Positions 7,976-16,597 of a stretch of 22,217 nucleotides of DNA are shown one piece after another; positions within the stretch are counted from its first letter, which is position 1; each line of letters opens with the position of its first letter. The DNA comes from JASGDC01 sp047606545 (lineage in GTDB: Bacteria; Actinomycetota; Actinomycetes; Actinomycetales; Micrococcaceae), in the NCBI GenBank assembly GCA_047606545.1, contig JASGEI010000007.1, positions 1-22,217 on the forward strand. Reading direction: 5' to 3'. The notes under the pieces were generated by a model that ran no database searches, was not told the origin of the DNA, and worked only from the letters and a program-made list of their open reading frames with translations. Position numbers and translations under genes: made by a program.

Positions 7976-10033
7976 CTAATTAGTAAAGCTTGTGATTAAT
8001 TCCATAAGCTCATTCTTATAACGCAGAGCGTCCCGAGAAATATTAGAAACAGCTATTAACTCAGCCTGATTTTTAGGCGGTGCCTCAGCTATTTCATGCA
8101 TTACTCTAGAAGGCATAATTCTGGTTGGAGTTACTTTATCTAAAGTAACCTTTTCCATGCGCCACTTGGCCAAAGCTTTATATAGTTCTTCATTAAAATT
8201 TTCAGCTGGGTGTTTGCTACATCTACCACTGTTAATTTCTGATGGCAAAATAAGTTTCCGATTGCAGACTTTACAAGTAAATTCCTCGAAGCCTACAGTT
8301 ATTTCCACTTCTTCAGCAACTGTAGGTGCTACTTTCTGCGCCTCAATGCCTACTAAGAATCTACTCTTACCTGAATTTTGATCTTTACGTTTTACTTGAG
8401 CCCAAGATATTTCTAGTTCCTGTTCCGCACGAGTAACAGCAACATAGAATAATCTACGCTCTTCCTCAATTTCTTCAAGAGTAGTTACATAGTTAATTGG
8501 CACTAAACCTTCACGGACTCCTACTAAATAAACTACTGACCATTCCAAACCTTTAGCCGCGTGAAAAGATGCCAAAGTAACGCTGTCAATATCAGGTGGT
8601 AATTGCGAACGAGTACGCATCGCAATTTCTACGGTAAAATCAGCAAAAGTAGCGTCTGGATGCGCATTCTCCCAAGTCCTAGCAAAAGTTAATAAAGCAT
8701 TTAAATTTTCCCATCGAGCTCTTGCTGCTCGCGAAGTCGGTGGATTTACTGCTTCAAAATCTAATAGTTCAAAAAGTTCTGCAACTGTAGTAGAAACAGC
8801 ACCTTTATGCACACCATTTTTGTGTTTTTGCAATAAATTAATTGCTTGAATTACTTCTTTACGTCGGAAAAATTTTTCTTGACCACTTACCTGATAAGAA
8901 ATATTTTCATCAGCTAATGCTTCTTCAAATTGTGAAGATTGATAATTAGTGCGATATAAAATTGCGAAGTCTGAAGGTTTTCTACCATCAATAATTTGCT
9001 TTTTAATTTTTGCTACTACTGCTTGAGCTTCTTCAGCTTCATTAGCATACTCTACAAAAGTTACCTCATTGCCTATTTTTTGATTACTGATTAATTGCAA
9101 AGGCTTCTGATGCCTTGAAGCTTTAAGAATACGATTGGCTAATCGGACTATATTGCCGCTAGAACGGTAATTTCGCACTAATGAAATTGTTTCTAGTTTT
9201 GGAAAATCGTGCTGTAACTGCAGTAAAAATTCTTGACGTGCCCCGCTAAAAGAATAAATAGTTTGGCTAGGATCTCCTACTACACACACGTCTTCACTGT
9301 TACCTAACCATGATTTCAATACTGCATACTGGAGCTTAGAGACATCTTGGAATTCATCAACAACAAAATGTCGATATTGATTACGAATTTGTGTCGCGAC
9401 TTTCGGAGACTTCTCTATCATCGCGGAACAAAGCAACAGCACATCCTCTAAATCGATTACCAACTGTTCGCTTTTAATTTTTTCGTAGCGTTCGTAGAGT
9501 TTAGTTAAAATCGTATGGTTAACAGTCTTTATTGGACTTTTCCGTTCCAATTCACTATATTGCTCAGTGCTGAACATATTAACCTTTGCCCATTCAATTT
9601 CACTAGCTATATCTCGGACTACTTCTTTGTTAGTAACAACTCCTAGTTCTGTACAAGCTTGCCCTACTAATGGAATTTTATGCCTTAATACTCGGTAAGG
9701 AGTGCCACCAAAAACCTCTGGCCAGAAATATTGCACTTGGCGCAAAGCTGCAGAGTGGAAAGTCCTAGTTTGCACTCCAAAAACACCCAAATCACGTAAT
9801 CTGGCACCCATTTCAGCTGCAGCCTTTGTAGTAAAAGTAACTGCCAAAATATTCTGTGGGCGATAAAACCCATTGCGCACTGCGTATGCTATTCGATGAG
9901 TTATAGCACGAGTTTTTCCAGTACCTGCCCCGGCTAAAATTCTTAATGGTTTCCCAATACTACTAACTACTTGACGCTGTTCCACGTCAAGGCTGGCCAG
10001 CACATTATCTTCAACCATTTTAGATCTCATCAT
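7976..10033 (-). CDS. uvrD2: Superfamily I DNA helicase UvrD2
   Basis: A 685-residue 3'-5' helicase of the UvrD/PcrA type. Motifs in order: Walker A AGAGTGKT (34-41), VDEFQD (225-230), GDPSQTIYSFSGA (253-265), NYRSS (288-292), FHAAKGLEW (490-498), VAVTRA (531-536). A metal-binding segment follows: Cys587, Cys590, Cys605, and then His608 where mycobacterial UvrD2 has a fourth Cys. The end (about 613-685) is an HRDC domain. This HRDC plus four-ligand motif separates UvrD2 from UvrD1/PcrA. In mycobacteria UvrD2 is essential and acts in DNA repair or replication. The gene overlaps the end of nudC: two tandem ATGs at 10033, and a further ATG at 10018, one base after the nudC stop, that is an equally good start. 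No terminator is obvious in 7861-7975. Confidence 0.95.
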   Translation of the reverse strand: MMRSKMVEDNVLASLDVEQRQVVSSIGKPLRILAGAGTGKTRAITHRIAYAVRNGFYRPQNILAVTFTTKAAAEMGARLRDLGVFGVQTRTFHSAALRQVQYFWPEVFGGTPYRVLRHKIPLVGQACTELGVVTNKEVVRDIASEIEWAKVNMFSTEQYSELERKSPIKTVNHTILTKLYERYEKIKSEQLVIDLEDVLLLCSAMIEKSPKVATQIRNQYRHFVVDEFQDVSKLQYAVLKSWLGNSEDVCVVGDPSQTIYSFSGARQEFLLQLQHDFPKLETISLVRNYRSSGNIVRLANRILKASRHQKPLQLISNQKIGNEVTFVEYANEAEEAQAVVAKIKKQIIDGRKPSDFAILYRTNYQSSQFEEALADENISYQVSGQEKFFRRKEVIQAINLLQKHKNGVHKGAVSTTVAELFELLDFEAVNPPTSRAARARWENLNALLTFARTWENAHPDATFADFTVEIAMRTRSQLPPDIDSVTLASFHAAKGLEWSVVYLVGVREGLVPINYVTTLEEIEEERRLFYVAVTRAEQELEISWAQVKRKDQNSGKSRFLVGIEAQKVAPTVAEEVEITVGFEEFTCKVCNRKLILPSEINSGRCSKHPAENFNEELYKALAKWRMEKVTLDKVTPTRIMPSRVMHEIAEAPPKNQAELIAVSNISRDALRYKNELMELITSFTN

Positions 10034-10898
10034 TCAACCAAGCAGTCATCATGTGGTGTGCAACTGATAATGGTCCTGGTGGATCTATTCGTTTACTAGC
10101 AATCATTTCTTTCAACTCATCGCGTTTAAACCAACGAGCATGACGAATCTCAATATCATCGACTTTAATATCACCAGTGCCCTTAGCTTTGTATGCAAAC
10201 ATTAGTGAAGCTGGGAATGACCAGGGTTGATTTCCCAAATATTCTAAATCAGTTAAATCTATATTTACTTCTTCTTTAGCTTCTCTAATTACAGCAAGCT
10301 CAACTGGTTCACCTGGATCTACATAACCAGCAATGAAAGAATACTTATCTTTTGGCCACTTCATATTATTCGCTAACAGCAACTCACCACTATCGTTCAC
10401 TATCAAAATGATTACTGCTGGGTCAATTCGTGGGAAATGTTCGCTGGCATCAGCTAAGCATTCTTTAGCCCATCCAGCGTGAGTAACCATTAATACTTCG
10501 CCGCACTTTGGGCAATACATATGATTTTTATGCCAAAAAGTAATTGCCAAAGTTTCAAAAGCTAAATGTTGATCGGCTTCTGATAATTGATTAGCCATTT
10601 CCCGCAAATAACGAAAAGTGCCATAGTCTTGAGCTTCTACCGCAGCTGCATCTGAAACTTCTTGCACGATAAGTTTATTACCGTTGCGCAAATCTTCGCC
10701 TAGAAATACACGGAATTGGGCACTTGTGACTTCAGTAGCTCTAACACGAGCTAACTCCTTACCTTTAACTAAAAACTTACCTTTATTGAATAAAATTACT
10801 CGAGTATCTTCGTCTTTCCAGAGATCATCAAACAGATTTTCACGCACACGCCACTCAGTTCTACGGTCGATATCACGAGTATAAAAAGAAAATCTCAT
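10020..10898 (-). CDS. nudC: NudC-type NAD(+)/NADH pyrophosphatase
   Basis: A 292-residue Nudix hydrolase that splits NAD(H) to NMN(H) and AMP; E. coli NudC also removes NAD caps from RNA. A zinc ribbon starts at CPKC (129-132) with Cys147; the fourth position (150) is Asp, not Cys. The Nudix box begins at Gly191 with Glu197, REAKEE (205-210); the usual Gly near its end is Asn212. NQPWSFPAS (223-231) matches the SQPWPFP signature of the NADH subgroup. It is the first gene of a two-gene unit with uvrD2, whose start overlaps its stop, as in Rv3199c-Rv3198c. I see no Shine-Dalgarno before ATG 10898; a TAATGT about nine bases upstream could give a nearly leaderless mRNA. Confidence 0.94.
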   Translation of the reverse strand: MRFSFYTRDIDRRTEWRVRENLFDDLWKDEDTRVILFNKGKFLVKGKELARVRATEVTSAQFRVFLGEDLRNGNKLIVQEVSDAAAVEAQDYGTFRYLREMANQLSEADQHLAFETLAITFWHKNHMYCPKCGEVLMVTHAGWAKECLADASEHFPRIDPAVIILIVNDSGELLLANNMKWPKDKYSFIAGYVDPGEPVELAVIREAKEEVNIDLTDLEYLGNQPWSFPASLMFAYKAKGTGDIKVDDIEIRHARWFKRDELKEMIASKRIDPPGPLSVAHHMMTAWLNDEI

Positions 10899-10982
10899 AT
10901 AATAACATTAGTACATTCTGTAAGTAACGGCTATGCCAAAAAACTTGAAGACTCGTTAAACAAGAAAATAAGGTTGATCTAA

Positions 10983-13232
10983 GTGAAGAGAACACCATTT
11001 GAACTCGCTGCTTTAGCATCCGCTGCGGTGCCTGACTTGACTTTAGCAGGCGTGCAACAAATCCAAGACTACGACGAAGACTTCGACAGTGCTTTGATTA
11101 TGACTGCTGAGGGCGAAAAACTAGTCATTCGCGCCCCACAATTAGATGAAGCTAGTACTCAGCTAGATACTGAATATAGCTCTCTTCAGATTTTTAATAA
11201 TTCATTACGCGCAAGTTTGCCTTTTACAGTACCAAGTATTGTAGGTCGCATCAATGGTACGGGCAAAGGACAAGCAACTGTTTATAAATATCTTCCCGGA
11301 GAACCACAACGTATCTCTGAAGGTAATGTGCCTGATGAATATGCGCTGTCTTTGGGTAGTGCTATCGCAGCAATTCATAACCTTAATTCTGAACTAGTAG
11401 AATCTACTGGTCTTACTTTTTACTCTGCAGGAGACTGCCGCAACCGTAAAAAAATTGAATTAAACCGTGCGGTTAATACTGGACGAGTTCCACGTGGATT
11501 AGTGGCTCGCTGGCGTAAATCTCTTGGCGATGATCAACTTTGGAACTTTACACCTACTGTAGTGCACGGTCAACTTAATGAAGAAAATATTTTAGTTGAA
11601 AATAATCGAGTTATCGCTATCCAAAATTGGGCAGAACTTCATGTAGGAGATCCTGCGGAAGATTTAGCCTGGATTCTTGCTACAAATGACAAATCACTTT
11701 GTAAAACTGTTTTTGGTTCTTACACTACTAAACTTAATAACCGCCCAGATCGTAAGTTGCTAATTCGAGCGGAAATGAATGCTGAATTTGCACTAGCACA
11801 ATGGTTACTTCATGGTTATGCAATTGAAGATACCGCGACTATCAATGAAGCAACCAGCTTACTACAAGAACTAGACACTCATCTTGAGTCTGTGGCACAA
11901 GAAAAGGCTGAGCTACAAGCTCAAGCTAACGCTCAGCAGCAAGCACAACAAGTAGCTCTACAACGTCAACAATATGTCGAAGCAGAACGCCAACATCAGT
12001 TACAGGCAGCTGCAGAGCAACAACGACAGGTAGCAGAACAACAACGACAAGCTGCTGAACGTCAACGTCAACAATATGTCGAAGCAGAACGTCAACGTCG
12101 TGCCAAAGAAAATCTTATTTTTGTCGAACCAGAAGAAGAAATTCAAGACACATTTGAAGATCCAAGTGTCGTAGAGTCTTCAATTGCAGAAGTAGCTCCG
12201 ATTAATCAGGGAAGTGTTAATACTCAGGCTGATTATGACGACGACTATGAAGATGAATACGAAGATTATCCAGCTGATAATTATCAACAAGGTCTTCAAC
12301 CTCAGCATCAAAAACAGCTATCAGAACAAAATTCACAAGAACCTGCAGTAGATACTGGACTATTGCGAATAATTCAAGATACGCAAAGTGTTATTCGCCC
12401 GAAACCAAATGATAAGCTCGCAACTAAAACTTCACGCCCAGCTGAACCACAACCAGTTAAAAATATTCCTCCAAAACCAGATGTTGCAAATATTTCTGCT
12501 GCTACCAATGCTTTGAATACACAGAATGATATCCATGACGATAAACATATCGATGTGAACGCAGATATGGATGCAAATAATAGTTTTGAATACGACAGCT
12601 TTGAAAACAATAGTTTCGAAAATACTAAAAAGACTAAAGCTAAAAAACCTAAGAAAGCTAAGAAATACCCATCTGATGTTCCTGCTGAAGAATTAAACGC
12701 CGATTATAAAATTGATAACTCAGGTGCACTAGAATTTGAAGATAACAATGAAAATAATGGCGGCTTTAAGTCCCGCTTTAGCCGTTTCATGAATAAAGTT
12801 TCAGAAAAGATTGACCCGAATCTTAATGCTGATTTAAACCTTGATGAACTTGAGCCTGTAATTGAGCATCCACGAGCAGCGCAAGACAAGTCTAAGAAGA
12901 AAAATAAGATTACAGCAACTAAAAAAGCCCCAGCAACTGATATCCATATCAATGCTACGTCTAATACCTTAGAAGCAACTAAGCCGACTCAAGCTCCGAA
13001 ATTAGCTGCCAATATCCCGCCGAAGCCTAATAAGTTACCACCACTACCACCAAAGCCTCCTACAGCACCAACTATTGGTAACGCCTTAGGTAGTTCTGGT
13101 ACAGCAAAATCAACAACTAAAAATGATGATTCAGCTAAACCAGGGTCACAAAAGAAAAAACTAAAGCGAGTTGTACAAGGAGAAACAAGTGTAGTAACTC
13201 CTATCAGCAAACCAGAGGTTAATGACGAATAG
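10983..13232 (+). CDS. Phosphotransferase (APH)-fold pseudokinase with coiled-coil and low-complexity tail
   Basis: A 749-residue protein starting at GTG with AAGG nine bases upstream. Residues 1-300 have the aminoglycoside/macrolide phosphotransferase fold: LVIRAP (47-52), VYKYLPGEP (100-108), then the catalytic loop VHGQLNEENILV (194-205) and IQNWAELHVGDPAEDLAW (213-230). Active relatives read HGD and IDW; here the base Asp is Gln197 (CAA at 11571-11573) and the metal-binding Asp is Asn215 (AAT at 11625-11627). It should not phosphorylate a substrate in the usual way. Residues 305-375 are a Gln/Arg/Glu/Ala coiled coil with heptad repeats. A long disordered tail follows: very acidic near 420-435, a repeated NSFE-type motif, a Lys-rich stretch, PPLPPKPP, and a basic end. 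It sits between nudC and adnB. Function unknown; a scaffold or adaptor is an inference. Confidence 0.8.
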   Translation: MKRTPFELAALASAAVPDLTLAGVQQIQDYDEDFDSALIMTAEGEKLVIRAPQLDEASTQLDTEYSSLQIFNNSLRASLPFTVPSIVGRINGTGKGQATVYKYLPGEPQRISEGNVPDEYALSLGSAIAAIHNLNSELVESTGLTFYSAGDCRNRKKIELNRAVNTGRVPRGLVARWRKSLGDDQLWNFTPTVVHGQLNEENILVENNRVIAIQNWAELHVGDPAEDLAWILATNDKSLCKTVFGSYTTKLNNRPDRKLLIRAEMNAEFALAQWLLHGYAIEDTATINEATSLLQELDTHLESVAQEKAELQAQANAQQQAQQVALQRQQYVEAERQHQLQAAAEQQRQVAEQQRQAAERQRQQYVEAERQRRAKENLIFVEPEEEIQDTFEDPSVVESSIAEVAPINQGSVNTQADYDDDYEDEYEDYPADNYQQGLQPQHQKQLSEQNSQEPAVDTGLLRIIQDTQSVIRPKPNDKLATKTSRPAEPQPVKNIPPKPDVANISAATNALNTQNDIHDDKHIDVNADMDANNSFEYDSFENNSFENTKKTKAKKPKKAKKYPSDVPAEELNADYKIDNSGALEFEDNNENNGGFKSRFSRFMNKVSEKIDPNLNADLNLDELEPVIEHPRAAQDKSKKKNKITATKKAPATDIHINATSNTLEATKPTQAPKLAANIPPKPNKLPPLPPKPPTAPTIGNALGSSGTAKSTTKNDDSAKPGSQKKKLKRVVQGETSVVTPISKPEVNDE
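11961..12091 (+). repeat. Heptad-encoding direct repeats in the pseudokinase coiled coil
   Basis: A 29-bp sequence at 11961-11989 recurs exactly at 12063-12091, 102 bases (34 codons) apart, and encodes QRQQYVEAER in both places. Between them CAACAACGACA occurs at 12018-12028 and 12039-12049, a 21-base (seven-codon) step. The in-frame pattern fits coiled-coil expansion by duplication. Confidence 0.85.
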
Positions 13233-13249
13233 TTTTACTCGTCATTAAC
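13218..13249. terminator. Inverted repeat across the convergent stop codons
   Basis: GTTAATGACGA (13218-13228) and TCGTCATTAAC (13239-13249) are perfect 11-bp reverse complements around a 10-base loop that contains both stop codons. The genes on both strands end within it, only two bases apart. It may act as a two-way terminator, although no T-run follows on either strand. Confidence 0.45.
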
Positions 13250-16200
13250 CATAATGTCATTCATCATTCCTTCAAGTTTTTCTTGACTAAATAGTTTCTC
13301 TTCGTCGATGTCTTTATCTTGATCAACATCAACATAATATAGAGTTGCCCTTATTTTACTTGGGTCAATTCCTTTAAGCTTTGCATAGGCAACTCGATAA
13401 GTCGCTAACTGCATAGCATACTCGTTATTCTTAGCTCTAGTTGGTTTCCCCGTCTTCCAATCCACAATCCGATAGCCATCAGCGTCTTTAAATATTGCAT
13501 CAATACGACCGATAATAGTCACACCATTTAAAGAGAACTCAATAGGTGCTTCTATTTCAACTATCTTCGCACTTTCATTAGCCCAATGTGAGTTCTTGAA
13601 ATTGGCTATAGCTTCTTCTGACACGATACCTGCTGTATCATCTATTTCAGGGTCATCAATCATATTAATATTTAACTTGGTTTGACCTTTTTGGGCATAG
13701 AAGTCCTCTACCCATTCATGAAACTCATTACCTAACTCCGCTGCGTGATAAGGTTTTTGGGGCATTGGACGCCGGACTTCCTCGGCGAATTTTTCTGGAG
13801 CATATACTAACTTATAAACTGAACTAGCTGAAACGCGTGCAGGGAATGGTACTGAGTTATCAGGTTTGTCTGCTGCTGCTCTAGCAAAAATCTCAGCAAT
13901 ATTTTCACGCCAAGCTAAGATCTTTTCATCATTAGTTTCAATGGCTTCATTCGTGGTACCATTTTCCAGATTTTCGTTAATGGCTTCTGCTGCACTGATA
14001 ATAGTATCTCTTCGTTGCCATAATGGGTCATAAGGCCAAATTGCTGTGATAATATTTTCATCTTCAATTAATGGGTTCGTATCTGGAATTTCGTCTTCAG
14101 CAATCGAACCCGGCAAAATGTTTTCATTGCCTAATTCAAGCTCCGTTAGATAACGGCTAACTTGACGCTTACTTTTTGCGGTAGATACAAAAGCAAAACT
14201 AGTTAAAACTAAAACGCTTTTTGCACGAGTATAGGCAACATAAGCTAACCGACGTTCTTCTTTTTCCTCGTACGCTTTAGATTTGTTTTTAAGACTATTC
14301 TTAGTCTTAGTCTCATGTTCTCGAGTTTCAGCTTCATCTTTCTTAGGCTTACCGTTATAACCCCACGCTTCTGCCCAAGCACGTTTGGTTTGTGTTACCT
14401 GCCCTAAACTCCAGCTTGGCAGTTCTTCTGCATCACCACGTTGTTCCCATGGAATTTGCGCTAAGTTAGTAATCCAGTCATTAGATTCGACTTTTGGAAA
14501 AGTATTTTCATTAAGTTCTGGAACGACAACTACATCCCATTCAAGTCCTTTAGCACCATGAATTGTGCTAATTTGCACTGCTTCTTTGCTGGCTTCCTGT
14601 TCTGGCATAGTCAAACCGTTTTCTTTAGCTTTCGCAGCTTCTAACCAAAGCAAAAAGTCTGCTAAAGAACCGCCATTTCTTTCATAAAAACCTTGAGTAA
14701 CATCCAAAAATTCATTTAAATGCCTAAGCCCAGTTATTGAGCTTCCACCTGGCTTGACAGATACCTCAATATCTAGCCTTATTTTGGTCATTACTTTATA
14801 AACGAATTCCGGTAGCTCCATGTTCTGGAGAGCTCTTAACTCGCGCAATTCCGTAGCTAATGCTGTTAAACGTTCATATGCAATTTCAGATAGTTCATAT
14901 TTCTCAGTATCAAGTTCTGTGTAATCCTGTGGTAATCTATCAATTGCTTCAACTAACGAATAATTATCCACTGGCTCTGGGATATAACCTTCAGGAGTCT
15001 TACTAGTAAATAATTGCGGGCCTTTAGCACTTAAATCTCTAACCCATATATTTAGTGCTTTTAAATCCGCAGGACTGATTTGCCAACGTGCCCCCATTAA
15101 TACTCGCATTAAAGAACTTGAGCTTTCTAAATCACTGAGCACTTTGAGCATAGCTACTAGATCAATAACTTCTGGAGTATCAAGTAAACCAGCAAGCCCG
15201 ATAATCTCGGTAGGGATACCCCTACTTGTTAGAGCTTCTTCAATAGCACTAAACCTGGCTCTACGACGACACAATACGGAAAAAGTTAATGGATTACCTT
15301 CTTTACCTTTAGTAAATCGTTTACGCCAACGTTCTGCAATAAAATCGGCGATAGCTTCCGCTTCAGCTTTATCAGTCTCAAAACGACCATGCCAAACTTC
15401 ACCGTTAGGAGAATCTTTCCTAGGTTTTAAAGTATCTACTTTCAAAATACTAGTCCCTGAAGAATCCAAAACATCAATACCTTGAGTTTCTTCAGGATCT
15501 TTATAGTGCACAATTTTGTTAGCAGCTTCTAAAATCTTAGTAGTATTTCGCCAAGAAGTCGATAAATTATCAGGGGAGATTGGTTTACTAGCACTACCAA
15601 AAGCATTAATGAAACGCTGCATACCACCAGCAGAAGCTCCACGCCAGCCGTAAATTGACTGATTTGGATCACCAACTGCTGTCATAGCATGATCAGCGCC
15701 AAAAAGTTTTCGGAATAATTGCATTTGAGCGACTGAGGTATCTTGGAATTCATCTAACAAAACAACTTTATATTTTGAGCGTTCTGCTTCACCAGCTTGT
15801 GGAATTTTTTTGGCAATCGCAGCAGCCAATGATATCAGATCACCAAAATCCATCTCACCACGAGTTGTCTTTTCTGCTTGTAACTCTTCTGCAAGTTCAG
15901 CAATAGTAATTTTAGTCTTGAGCTTTAAACTAAAATCTCGATCTAAAGCATTTTCTCTATTCACACCAGGTGGTAATTTCTCATACCTACCAAGGATGCC
16001 TTCAATATATTGCTTAACCTCAGTAGGTGTCTTTAGATGTTCTGCACATTGACTACTAAAATTAACCACTTCATCATATAACGTACTTTGTGCTGCATTA
16101 ATATGTGCAGTTTCGCCAGTATACTCATCTACAATTTTTTTGGAAAGTAACCAAGTGTCAGTGGGACTAATTAGTTTGGTATCACTTTCATAACCTAGCT

Positions 16201-16597
16201 GCGCTCCGTACTCTCTAACAATACCTTGTGCATAAGAATGATAGGTAGAGATTGTAGGAGTAGCTTGCATGAGTTCCTCTTCAATTACTCCAGCATTAGC
16301 TAAGTTTTGCAAGTTATCTTGAATACGTTTTGATAGTTCTGTAGCAGCTTTCTTCGTGAAGGTAACTCCCAGGATTTCTTCTGGTCTGGCCAAACCATTT
16401 ACAACTAGGTACATAACTCTAGCTGACATGGTCTCTGTCTTACCAGAACCAGCGCCAGCAACTACTAGTTGTGGTTCTAATGAACCAACAATTATCTTTT
16501 TTTGTTCCTTAGTCGGTGGAAACTCTTTTCCTAAAATTTCTGAAATCTGCTCAGGAGATAGTTCTGTGTTTTTCATATTATTAGTTTTTGCTTTCAT
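13235..16597 (-). CDS. adnB: AdnB-like subunit of the AdnAB helicase-nuclease
   Basis: A 1120-residue UvrD-like motor fused to a RecB-type nuclease. Motor motifs are complete: AGAGSGKT (47-54), LLDEFQD (280-286), GDPNQSIYGWRGA (309-321), STIHGAKGLEWD (677-688), VAYTRAKS (787-794). The nuclease (about 918-1100) shows GNEFHEW with His960, GRID (1030-1033), VDWKTGK (1045-1051) and Gln1063/Tyr1067, the expected metal site. A charged Lys/Glu-rich insert lies at about 748-782. In mycobacteria AdnB is the lead motor of a heterodimer that resects double-strand breaks. The gene follows adnA with an ATGA overlap (16594-16597), so the subunits are coupled. ATG 16576 is a possible later start. It is called AdnB because of its complete motor and downstream position. 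Confidence 0.92.
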   Translation of the reverse strand: MKAKTNNMKNTELSPEQISEILGKEFPPTKEQKKIIVGSLEPQLVVAGAGSGKTETMSARVMYLVVNGLARPEEILGVTFTKKAATELSKRIQDNLQNLANAGVIEEELMQATPTISTYHSYAQGIVREYGAQLGYESDTKLISPTDTWLLSKKIVDEYTGETAHINAAQSTLYDEVVNFSSQCAEHLKTPTEVKQYIEGILGRYEKLPPGVNRENALDRDFSLKLKTKITIAELAEELQAEKTTRGEMDFGDLISLAAAIAKKIPQAGEAERSKYKVVLLDEFQDTSVAQMQLFRKLFGADHAMTAVGDPNQSIYGWRGASAGGMQRFINAFGSASKPISPDNLSTSWRNTTKILEAANKIVHYKDPEETQGIDVLDSSGTSILKVDTLKPRKDSPNGEVWHGRFETDKAEAEAIADFIAERWRKRFTKGKEGNPLTFSVLCRRRARFSAIEEALTSRGIPTEIIGLAGLLDTPEVIDLVAMLKVLSDLESSSSLMRVLMGARWQISPADLKALNIWVRDLSAKGPQLFTSKTPEGYIPEPVDNYSLVEAIDRLPQDYTELDTEKYELSEIAYERLTALATELRELRALQNMELPEFVYKVMTKIRLDIEVSVKPGGSSITGLRHLNEFLDVTQGFYERNGGSLADFLLWLEAAKAKENGLTMPEQEASKEAVQISTIHGAKGLEWDVVVVPELNENTFPKVESNDWITNLAQIPWEQRGDAEELPSWSLGQVTQTKRAWAEAWGYNGKPKKDEAETREHETKTKNSLKNKSKAYEEKEERRLAYVAYTRAKSVLVLTSFAFVSTAKSKRQVSRYLTELELGNENILPGSIAEDEIPDTNPLIEDENIITAIWPYDPLWQRRDTIISAAEAINENLENGTTNEAIETNDEKILAWRENIAEIFARAAADKPDNSVPFPARVSASSVYKLVYAPEKFAEEVRRPMPQKPYHAAELGNEFHEWVEDFYAQKGQTKLNINMIDDPEIDDTAGIVSEEAIANFKNSHWANESAKIVEIEAPIEFSLNGVTIIGRIDAIFKDADGYRIVDWKTGKPTRAKNNEYAMQLATYRVAYAKLKGIDPSKIRATLYYVDVDQDKDIDEEKLFSQEKLEGMMNDIMVNDE

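Noticed and set aside
10983..11900. Aminoglycoside or macrolide resistance kinase
   Set aside because: The fold matches, but HGD is HGQ and the metal-binding Asp is Asn, the tail is unlike resistance enzymes, and the neighbourhood is housekeeping DNA repair.
11961..12091. CRISPR-like or tandem DNA repeat
   Set aside because: The repeats are in frame, have 7-codon periodicity and encode a coiled coil; there are no regular spacers and no cas genes.
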